From Nitrosotalea sp. (lineage in GTDB: Archaea > Halobacteriota > Syntropharchaeia > Alkanophagales > Methanospirareceae), in NCBI GenBank assembly GCA_020725315.1, contig DYFG01000001.1, forward strand, positions 18,042-82,041: DNA of 64,000 nt, read 5' to 3'. The notes under the pieces were generated by a model. The model was not told the DNA's origin. It made no database searches and saw only the letters and a list, made by a program, of their open reading frames with translations. Below are positions 26,726-34,151 of the stretch, piece by piece; positions within the stretch are counted from its first letter, which is position 1, and each line of letters opens with the position of its first letter. The position numbers and the translations under genes were made by a program.

Positions 26726-29128
26726 TTAACTCTCGCTGTAGGATACCCATGCGCTAATGAGAGATTGCAGCGTCGCAAAATGTGCGTCTGCAATTGCCTG
26801 TTTCGTGCGAAGGTCCGCGATTGATGAGACAACCACCGCTCTAATCCCATCAATCGCCTCGCGGATTTGGTCAGTAGTGACACCCAGGTTGGTGCTAAGG
26901 TCCAAGCTGGTCCATTGGGTCGGATTAGTGCCAGTGAGTTCTTTGGGTGACATAAAATAACTGTTCGTTACCGCAGAGGTCACAGAGCCGGTTAAAGAGC
27001 CGATTAGCGTATCGGTTATTGTCTGATTGCTGCCAGTGCCTGCCAGGACCGCGATCCCGGTACTCGACCATACAATATTTTTTTGAAAGGTGCCGTTGTC
27101 CCCATCAATGACCATGCCACACAGCACGTCGCCCAGGAAGTTTCCTCGCACCTTACCATAGGTAGGATCGTGCCAAAAATGGATAGCATATCCCTCTCCG
27201 CCGATGAAGATATTTTCTTCGATCAGCGGCTCATCTTCCGCCTGGGTTATGTCATGATTAGTGTAATAAAGCGAGTGGTAATGGACTCCGCTACCGCACT
27301 CAATGAAACGGTTGCGATAGATATGGACGCGGGTAAAGTCTGAACCAAGACACTCCCAAAAACCGAAGAAGGTGTTGTACCGGACTACGCAATCAGGCTT
27401 TACATGCACGTGCTGGTTGGGGGTTGCAGGTGCAGCAGCCTTAGCTCCCCCGATCCAACACCCTTCCAGCGTCGCCCCGCTATTTACAACTACAGTGGGC
27501 GCATAGCCATCAGTGCGAGTGATTATGGGCTTTGCTCCTGCTGCTGCCTTGAGCGTGCCGCCCGCTGGAATGTTAATATGATAGCCGTTTACCGTAGTGG
27601 CCGGGTCGAGGGCATAGATTCCGTCGGCAAGCTCTACGATTCCCCCTGCCGCCAATTCCGCATAAGGGAAAACTTGATCGCCAGTCACGGACATCGGCTC
27701 CATCAAGACGGGGTCGGGCTGGGAGACGCCGCTACCGGGGCCAAGATAAAGCTGTGGGTTAGCGTAGGCCGAAGACGAGATCGGATAACTTTGCAACCCT
27801 TCAGGTGATGTTTCTGCCGGGTATACCGCCGCGATTGCCGTTGCGGTATCCTGGTGCGACACATCCAAGATAGCACCGCGCGACGTCACCGTTTTTCCTG
27901 AGCGCGATAAAAAGCGGTGTTGTGTGCCTTCGCACATCACGTCGATGCCGGTCGGCGTCCCCACGTTCAGCACATCGGTCCATCCAGCAGGCACAATTTC
28001 AGAGCCGCCAACAACTTGTCGCACACAATAATCCCAGGCCGTATTTGTCTCGTTGCGCCGTATAATGGCTCTCCACTTATTATCTTGATCACCAATGCGG
28101 TAGTCGATGGATACTTCTTCGCCTGCCGATGGGGCGTCATTGAGTACAAACGTAAAACGATGTATTGCGTCGGCTGACGCTTCATACTGCGATCCAGACA
28201 CTGGCTCGGTTTCGTAGACGGTGGCAAGCCCGGCGTCCGAATTGAACGGCGCTCCAAGAGCAAGCACCGCAATTGAATCCATCTCGAATTTGTCGTTGGT
28301 AGATGTTACTCTGGTATACACATCTCCAAGGTTGTAATCATAGTATCGCGGTTTAATTAAGGTGAGTTTTGAGGTGGTGCAATTAATGTATAATACCAAA
28401 GTGTCGGTATAAATCACCGCAAACCGACGCTGGTCGCTGTAATAGCCAGAGAAAGTCTCTAAAAAGGAGAGATAGGATGGTGAGATACGGTCTACCGGCA
28501 CTCCCAACTTTTCGTTGCTAAATCCAACGCGCATGTTAGACCCGCCAGCGGTATAGTTCGTGCTAAATAATAGAGCTAACCCAGGGACAAATGGGGTTGG
28601 GCTTGCGGTAGTCACTGATATGTTGGTGGTGGCAGTTTTCGCCAGTTTGCCATTGGCAATCGAGAGGTCAGGCGCTCCCGCATCGGAAAATTCTAAGACG
28701 CCGGGACCGGGTTCACTTGTGCGTGGTGTCGTTATCGGAGCCGCATCAGCGGTTGTAAACTCATCACGCAAAATATAGAGATCGACGGCAAGGCTAAACT
28801 GAGTTGCCGCCTTGTTGGCATTACCAGCGAGATCGGTACACACCGCAGCAGGAATGTCTACGGTGACTATGCCAACATCAATCGTTGGTGTGATCGTCGC
28901 TGTCCAGACGGTGTTATCTGCCGTGACAAAGTTTGACATCACGCAGTTGCCGAGCTTCACATCGCTGTACGCAAATCCGGTAACTTCATCGTCAAACGTG
29001 ATAATAATCGTAAACGGCCCTTTGGTGGGCGCAACCGCATCGCTCGTAATCGTTACGGTCGGCCCGCTCACCCCCTGCGCCCCCCGGAACGCCGGATTGT
29101 TCAGCAGCAAACCCATCATTCCCGGCAT
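26726..29128 (-). CDS. Spike-like protein: Ig-like domain plus right-handed beta-helix
   Basis: An 800-residue protein. Residues about 20-110 are a bacterial Ig-like domain (VTITSDAVAPTKGPFTIIIT, ending in DIPAAVCTDLAGNAN). The middle (about 115-450) is beta-rich and lectin- or concanavalin-like in texture. Residues 480-720 read as a pectate-lyase-type right-handed beta-helix, with short turns such as VVRYNTFFGFWECL, VHIYRNRFIECG and PLIEENIFIGGEG. A helical end follows. The gene is GC-rich beside AT-leaning capsid genes, so it looks acquired. GAGGTG precedes the ATG. Likely a capsid-side or tail-side spike or adhesin. Confidence 0.7.
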   Translation of the reverse strand: MPGMMGLLLNNPAFRGAQGVSGPTVTITSDAVAPTKGPFTIIITFDDEVTGFAYSDVKLGNCVMSNFVTADNTVWTATITPTIDVGIVTVDIPAAVCTDLAGNANKAATQFSLAVDLYILRDEFTTADAAPITTPRTSEPGPGVLEFSDAGAPDLSIANGKLAKTATTNISVTTASPTPFVPGLALLFSTNYTAGGSNMRVGFSNEKLGVPVDRISPSYLSFLETFSGYYSDQRRFAVIYTDTLVLYINCTTSKLTLIKPRYYDYNLGDVYTRVTSTNDKFEMDSIAVLALGAPFNSDAGLATVYETEPVSGSQYEASADAIHRFTFVLNDAPSAGEEVSIDYRIGDQDNKWRAIIRRNETNTAWDYCVRQVVGGSEIVPAGWTDVLNVGTPTGIDVMCEGTQHRFLSRSGKTVTSRGAILDVSHQDTATAIAAVYPAETSPEGLQSYPISSSAYANPQLYLGPGSGVSQPDPVLMEPMSVTGDQVFPYAELAAGGIVELADGIYALDPATTVNGYHINIPAGGTLKAAAGAKPIITRTDGYAPTVVVNSGATLEGCWIGGAKAAAPATPNQHVHVKPDCVVRYNTFFGFWECLGSDFTRVHIYRNRFIECGSGVHYHSLYYTNHDITQAEDEPLIEENIFIGGEGYAIHFWHDPTYGKVRGNFLGDVLCGMVIDGDNGTFQKNIVWSSTGIAVLAGTGSNQTITDTLIGSLTGSVTSAVTNSYFMSPKELTGTNPTQWTSLDLSTNLGVTTDQIREAIDGIRAVVVSSIADLRTKQAIADAHFATLQSLISAWVSYSES

Positions 29129-29180
29129 ATCGTCACCTCGCCCTCGCCTTTATTCGTTATGAGAATGGTCATTCTAAACA

Positions 29181-29642
29181 TTAGCTAATCAAGCTGTATT
29201 GTACTAGCAAATCAGTCTGATCTTCATCAGCACCAGTCGCATCAACAAACAAAAGGCGTACATACGGGAAAGGAAAAATCTCTGCCCACAAAACAAGCGC
29301 ATTAGGCTCTCCTGCAACAAGAGTCATTTCAAATGGTGCGTCATTTGCAGTATCCATCAACGTAGCAAAGTTCGCAGGATTACCATCTGTTGAAACTTGA
29401 ACACGAAGAACACTACCCGCAATAAAATCGCCCGCAATTACAACACCCACAGAAGCCCATCCACGCTTGTCAATTACATCTGATACAGCACCATTAACAG
29501 TCATCACATTGTAGGGAGACATAAGACGGGCGGGAAGAACCGTTGCAGCATCTAGCCCCTCTCCTACAGAAGTAGCTGTAATGTCTCCTGATCCTACAAT
29601 AGTTACAGGATAGGCGTTACCTGCCAAAGTACCTCTGCTCAT
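29181..29642 (-). CDS. Unknown structural-operon protein, possibly decoration protein
   Basis: A 153-residue beta-rich protein (RLMSPYNVMTVNG, VGVVIAGDFIAGSVLRVQVS, PYVRLLFVDATGADEDQTD) without cysteines or membrane segments. It lies downstream of the capsid gene. Such small beta-rich proteins are often decoration or head-completion proteins, but there is no diagnostic motif. The start overlaps the end of the neighbouring gene by one base. Confidence 0.55.
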   Translation of the reverse strand: MSRGTLAGNAYPVTIVGSGDITATSVGEGLDAATVLPARLMSPYNVMTVNGAVSDVIDKRGWASVGVVIAGDFIAGSVLRVQVSTDGNPANFATLMDTANDAPFEMTLVAGEPNALVLWAEIFPFPYVRLLFVDATGADEDQTDLLVQYSLIS

Positions 29643-30220
29643 TATTCTTCTTCCTTTTCAGGTTCATCAATCCGAACTATATACGTAGAAGAAAAACTTC
29701 CTTCTTTGATATGAGGAACAGCAGTCATCGTAGAAATAATATTACCCGTAGAATCTATAAATTGAATCACTAACCCATCTTCCGTCGCCGTTCCTATGGT
29801 TTCTACTTTTTCGCCTACCTGCCGCAACAAAGCATCCGTCTGATCCGCCCGTTCTCTAATAAGTTCTTCTAATGTGTCTAGCTTTTTGTCATAAGACGCA
29901 GTTACAGAGGTAATTAATCCAGTAAGCGCACCCAAATTTTCACTAACCGTACTTAATACTTTCGTGTTAGCTTGATAAGCTAACCGAACAAGCTTTCCTT
30001 CTGCTATACTTTCTGCCACCAAATCAGTGAGGGTTTGTTCTAGTCGAATCTGTTTTTCTTCTAGCCCTATTCTAGCAGAATCCTCTTTACTTTTGCTGGT
30101 TGCTTGATGATAAATTGTTCTCGCCAACCACAGCATAATAACTACTAAAGCTCCCGCTAAACCCCCCTCTAAATTTGAATCATCGATTCCCAAGAAGTGG
30201 ACGCCAAGTAGGAAATACAT
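29642..30220 (-). CDS. Membrane-anchored coiled-coil protein
   Basis: A 192-residue protein. A single hydrophobic helix (LAGALVVIMLWLARTIYH, about 21-38) is followed by a long coiled coil (LEEKQIRLEQTLTDLVAESI and onward) and a short beta-rich tail. This layout is seen in some holin-like or spanin-like phage proteins, but the position beside the capsid gene is unusual for lysis genes. No lysin was found in the window. AGGAG before the ATG lies next to the 3' arm of a strong hairpin. Confidence 0.5.
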   Translation of the reverse strand: MYFLLGVHFLGIDDSNLEGGLAGALVVIMLWLARTIYHQATSKSKEDSARIGLEEKQIRLEQTLTDLVAESIAEGKLVRLAYQANTKVLSTVSENLGALTGLITSVTASYDKKLDTLEELIRERADQTDALLRQVGEKVETIGTATEDGLVIQFIDSTGNIISTMTAVPHIKEGSFSSTYIVRIDEPEKEEE

Positions 30221-30231
30221 GAATAACTCCT

Positions 30232-30259
30232 AGAGGGGGGTAGTTTAATACCCCCCTCT
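30232..30259 (-). other. Hairpin between capsid gene and next gene
   Basis: An 11-bp perfect stem (AGAGGGGGGTA, 30232-30242, with 30249-30259) and a six-base loop lie in the 56-base gap after the capsid gene. On the minus strand AGGAG follows the stem at once and no U-run is present. It may stabilise capsid mRNA or weaken downstream translation. Confidence 0.6.
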
Positions 30260-30276
30260 GATTACTAGATTTATAT

Positions 30277-31746
30277 CTAACTCGTCAAGTTGTATGGCGC
30301 ATTATCCCGAACCAACACACCACCATTCACAAAGTAGTGATCGTCAGGATGCGGCATACGCATTGCCTTGAGCGGCGTGTACAGGACATTCTGTAGACGA
30401 GCCGCCAAGTGCGGAGTCTGAAGGCGAAGGCGCGGTTCAATCTTGGCAGTCCACGACACACACCAGTTGGTGCGGCTGAACGTCCACAAGAACCGACCCC
30501 CATCCGTCCAAAATTCGTTGTTCAAACGCCCATCAGCAATACCCTGCATCACGCCATTAGCGGCAGAGAAGTCAAAGTATTCAAAGTACAACACCGGACG
30601 AGAACCACGAACCGTAAACGGAAGCAGATAAATATCACTCGAAAAAGAACCAGCCGGAACATTCGCGTTTTCCGCATTAGTGTCAATAGGCATATAGTCA
30701 TCGACAATCACCGGAATACGCATACCGTCAAGCTCAAGATAGTTCCCATTATACATTGCATCAGACATGGCACGCATCGCCATAGCATCAACATTGCTGC
30801 TAGGGGCACCATTGGGAAGATCGCCAGCCTGACCACAACGACCCGTCGCGTAAACGCAAGGCCAGTAATCAGTGAGAATACGGAACAAAGCTTCTGGCAT
30901 CACCAGCGCCCACTGTACCGGATTCATCCCCATCGTAGTCGCATTATGCTTTACATAGCGCCACATCGTTTGCAACGTATAAAACAGACTATAAGTTGAA
31001 TCTTCAGCTGAAGCGTAGTTGAAATCAACAATGTATGAGTCAAGCGACGGACAGGACGTTCCCGTAATCACATCGGTATGTCCCGTCTTCACCAACGATT
31101 CAAGACCAAAAAATTCCTTATAACCACCACCAGCTGTATTGTTAACCGGAGTACCCGTCCACAGCATCTTGCTAAGCTTGTTCTCAAACGCCACGCCAAG
31201 CATCAGCCAACGAGCAAGAACCTCTCGGTTCAATACTGAAGCAGTTGAGTTAGGAACACTGTCAGGAACGAAAAACCCCTGATCCAGAAGCGGATCGTTA
31301 ACAAGCTGAAGGTCCATAAACTCGCCACGATTGGTGCGACGGCCCACGGTATTCAGTTCAAGAGGTTCTGTCTTGCGACTCACCCGCCCAAAAACCGTAC
31401 CCTGCATACAGCTTTTAATCTCGCCAGCTTCCGGCGGCTCGTCACAGACACCGTCGGCTTCATCACCAGTCTCATCTGTAAAGCCAGTCAGATATGCCTG
31501 AATAGGATTGGTATCGACCGTACCGAACGAAGGAAGCACAGCGCCAAGCCCCGTCCCACGAACACGAGTCGAAAACACATCCCGTTCGACACCCGGCACA
31601 CCAAAAATTCCGGTTGGCCCGTGCATATAATTGGTCGTCAAACTAAATCCAGCAGGAAGATCGTGCTTGTAACCGACGCTCTTATCCTGCATCTGACTCA
31701 GTTTGGAAAATGCACTAGCCAGTTCCGCGTAATCAATGTTTCCCAT
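30277..31746 (-). CDS. Major capsid protein (HK97-like)
   Basis: A 489-residue protein directly downstream of the protease/scaffold gene, the canonical capsid position. The middle and end contain the expected pattern of an HK97-fold protein: VQWALVMPEALFRILTDYW, YLELDGMRIPVIVDDYMP, SDIYLLPFTVRGSRPVLYFE and FVNGGVLVRDNAPYNL. GGAG precedes the ATG. Cysteines are unusually frequent for a capsid protein (CDEPPEAGEIKSC and others). Confidence 0.85.
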   Translation of the reverse strand: MGNIDYAELASAFSKLSQMQDKSVGYKHDLPAGFSLTTNYMHGPTGIFGVPGVERDVFSTRVRGTGLGAVLPSFGTVDTNPIQAYLTGFTDETGDEADGVCDEPPEAGEIKSCMQGTVFGRVSRKTEPLELNTVGRRTNRGEFMDLQLVNDPLLDQGFFVPDSVPNSTASVLNREVLARWLMLGVAFENKLSKMLWTGTPVNNTAGGGYKEFFGLESLVKTGHTDVITGTSCPSLDSYIVDFNYASAEDSTYSLFYTLQTMWRYVKHNATTMGMNPVQWALVMPEALFRILTDYWPCVYATGRCGQAGDLPNGAPSSNVDAMAMRAMSDAMYNGNYLELDGMRIPVIVDDYMPIDTNAENANVPAGSFSSDIYLLPFTVRGSRPVLYFEYFDFSAANGVMQGIADGRLNNEFWTDGGRFLWTFSRTNWCVSWTAKIEPRLRLQTPHLAARLQNVLYTPLKAMRMPHPDDHYFVNGGVLVRDNAPYNLTS

Positions 31747-31772
31747 TAGTTATCTCCACCTATCGATCAGGA

Positions 31773-32885
31773 TTATTCAATCCCTAGATGTTGCCAAAAA
31801 CCAACCTGCAAAACGGACGGGGTATCAGAAGTTTCTTTTTCCTCTACCTTTCCCTCACGCTTTTGCTTGAGACGATCAACAAGCTCCTGATCACTTTCCT
31901 CTTCTTTAGTAAAGGCTTGTGGCATATACTGACGCCATGAACGGGCCGTAAACGCCTCTGCAATCTTCTCGTCTTCAGACTTACTCTGCTGCTTTTCGAT
32001 AACAGCAATCTTTTCAGTAAGAGAATTAATTGCCTGCCCGTAGCTTTCTAGCACTTCAGCAAGCTCCTCAATATTGAGGGCCTTATAAACGCGAGTGTAG
32101 ACAGCCTGAAAAGGCTCATCAGGAACTTCCTCTTCCGAAGGAGCTTCTTCTACAGAGTCATTAGCAACTTCCTCTGCCGGAGTCTCTTCGGCAACTTCTT
32201 CCGCGTCAGAACTTTCTTCCATTTCCTTGAAAGGAATAATACGATCCAAAATTTCGGAAGCCTGAATTAGATTCTCTTCCGCCATCTTTTCGTATTCTTC
32301 TCCAAAGATTTGACGCAACCAGTTCCGACGCGCCGAACTAAGCTCTTTCCCCATTACAAAATCTCCATAAAATGTTGGTTGTGTGAGGACGTTTGCCGCC
32401 CACTCATCCGGTAATATTGTGAACTCAAAGCTTCTATATTTCGAAATTATTTTATCATCAATTTCCAAAACAATAAAACCATGAGACATACCTAATGAAT
32501 ATTCATTGTTTAGTAGCTTGTTTACAATAGGTTCTTGTTCTGGATATATCTTGCCTAATACCAGCGCAAAGCGCCCGAAAACTTCTACCTGCAAAACCTC
32601 TCCAATAGAAAATCCTTTGAAGACAGTTTTTGTAAATTCATTAAATTCTTCAGTGGATAATGAACCAGACTCATGCAACAAAAATGCAGTGTACCAGATT
32701 CGATCCGGTATCTTAGGTGCGTGCATGATCGTGATCTGTGGGACAAAGCCTGTTTCTTCAATCCACTGTTTGTAGTTAATGTGGGATTCCTGAGATAGAA
32801 TATCCCCTTCTCGATCCACATAACTATTAGAGTAGATTCCTAGAAAATAGCTTTCGCCATTAACCTTAAATATAATAGGCCTCAT
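31773..32885 (-). CDS. Prohead protease fused to scaffold
   Basis: A 370-residue protein. The first 170 residues look like an S78-type prohead protease (YFLGIYSNSYVDREGDILSQ, then NNEYSLGMSHGFIVLEID, whose SxG/SHG region holds the candidate serine). Residues 190-330 are acidic, helical and of scaffold type (EVAEETPAEEVANDSVEEAP). Protease-scaffold fusions directly upstream of the capsid gene are common in siphoviruses. The ATGA overlap with the upstream gene supports coupling. Confidence 0.7.
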   Translation of the reverse strand: MRPIIFKVNGESYFLGIYSNSYVDREGDILSQESHINYKQWIEETGFVPQITIMHAPKIPDRIWYTAFLLHESGSLSTEEFNEFTKTVFKGFSIGEVLQVEVFGRFALVLGKIYPEQEPIVNKLLNNEYSLGMSHGFIVLEIDDKIISKYRSFEFTILPDEWAANVLTQPTFYGDFVMGKELSSARRNWLRQIFGEEYEKMAEENLIQASEILDRIIPFKEMEESSDAEEVAEETPAEEVANDSVEEAPSEEEVPDEPFQAVYTRVYKALNIEELAEVLESYGQAINSLTEKIAVIEKQQSKSEDEKIAEAFTARSWRQYMPQAFTKEEESDQELVDRLKQKREGKVEEKETSDTPSVLQVGFWQHLGIE

Positions 32886-33418
32886 TTTAAAACCGCTTTC
32901 ACTATGATTGTTTTAACTCCCAAAACCACCTGCTTATGAATCTTGTTGACAATAAACCCCTCAAAATCTCTTGCCTCAATTCCAGGCCACCAAACAGAAG
33001 TTCGTCCTTTAACTACTGGACCATAGTATAGCCCACCCCCTGATATTCCCCAGCGACCCCCAGGCTGAGTCCTTGCTCGATAACCCTGTTGGTAGATGAG
33101 ATAGGGCGCTCTTCGTGCATAAATCTGGTGGCCTGCCACCCCACGACTGATATAGACCCACTTCATACGATTAAACCCGCCTACCGGATAGACGTAAATC
33201 GACATAAACGAGCCACCATAAAACGTAAAGGTGCTTCTAAAAAATGGCTTATTTCGCCAGCCCGTCACTGTCAGATATAACCAGTTACGAATCAACTCCT
33301 TAACTGGTCCTTTGAGGTAGACAGCTAAATCCTTCTCTATCCGATCCCACTTTCTAGTAATATATCCAGCAGGTAGATAGATAGGAATAATCGTAGCATT
33401 TTTAAGTCGTGAGGCCAT
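32882..33418 (-). CDS. Unknown head-region protein
   Basis: A 178-residue basic protein rich in Tyr, Arg and Gly (PFFRSTFTFYGGSFMSIYVY, APYLIYQQGYRARTQPGGRW). It has no recognised fold signature. It lies between the minor head protein and the protease, and overlaps both neighbours, so it probably belongs to the capsid or neck assembly. Confidence 0.55.
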   Translation of the reverse strand: MASRLKNATIIPIYLPAGYITRKWDRIEKDLAVYLKGPVKELIRNWLYLTVTGWRNKPFFRSTFTFYGGSFMSIYVYPVGGFNRMKWVYISRGVAGHQIYARRAPYLIYQQGYRARTQPGGRWGISGGGLYYGPVVKGRTSVWWPGIEARDFEGFIVNKIHKQVVLGVKTIIVKAVLK

Positions 33419-34151
33419 GAACTTCTACCTTACTAAATGTATATGGGCTTTCTGCTTCATGATCTAAACAAACAACACAATTTTCCGCCGAAGGATTTAC
33501 GTTCCAATAAACGTAATAATTATCCTCATCTTCATCTACTTCCAACCAGCATTTGCACAACGATTTTCCAAGACAGTCGTCACCTGGGAGATAAGGCATC
33601 ATAAAAGTAATATCGACAGGAATAGTGCCCGCTATAAACGGTGCTCTGGCATACCCATACAGAGAAGAACGCCACTGTAGACGACCACTATAAATTACTC
33701 CGCTAGACAACGCCTCACGAATGTCTGCCTCAAATCCATCGAAGTATTCATATTCCCTCTCTAAACGCTGTTCTAAGATTTCCCTGTGCCGTTCAGTAAA
33801 TTCCTCTCCTTGCAAACCCAACAGCATAAGATCAGAAAAATGGATACGCAGACGATCTCTAAACCGCTCCGAAAATTCCCTTATTGATAAGGCTCCCGAC
33901 AAAACAGCGACCAGCAATTCCTGAAATTCTTGGGATGCCTCTTCACAAAGTTCTTCGTATTCCTGTTCGTCCCGCTCATCATACTGCTTCTTTCCTTTAC
34001 CAGCAGCATGTATGCACGCGAAAATAGCCTCTTCTTCAGACCCGCCATCTCTCAAAACCGCATTAGCGGCTCTGATACAACGTTTCTTTTCTGAGACTGT
34101 CCAATTCTTAGCAACTTTTGGCACGTAATTGGGATAACGATAGGGACTCAT
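33402..34151 (-). CDS. Minor head protein (MuF-like) candidate
   Basis: A 249-residue protein directly downstream of portal, the place of the MuF-type minor head protein. The C-terminal region has paired cysteines (CLGKSLCKCWLEVD and NCVVCLDHEAESPYTF) that resemble the MuF C-terminal zinc-like motif. The N-terminus (TVSEKKRCIRAANAVLRDGG) has a cysteine-containing helical hairpin with SEEEAIFACIHAAGKGK. The rest is a long charged helix. The assignment is by position and motif resemblance. Confidence 0.6.
   Translation of the reverse strand: MSPYRYPNYVPKVAKNWTVSEKKRCIRAANAVLRDGGSEEEAIFACIHAAGKGKKQYDERDEQEYEELCEEASQEFQELLVAVLSGALSIREFSERFRDRLRIHFSDLMLLGLQGEEFTERHREILEQRLEREYEYFDGFEADIREALSSGVIYSGRLQWRSSLYGYARAPFIAGTIPVDITFMMPYLPGDDCLGKSLCKCWLEVDEDEDNYYVYWNVNPSAENCVVCLDHEAESPYTFSKVEVHGLTT

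Noticed and set aside
29642..30220. Definite holin call
   Set aside because: It has a single membrane helix and a long coiled coil, with no lysin nearby, so lysis function is not supported.
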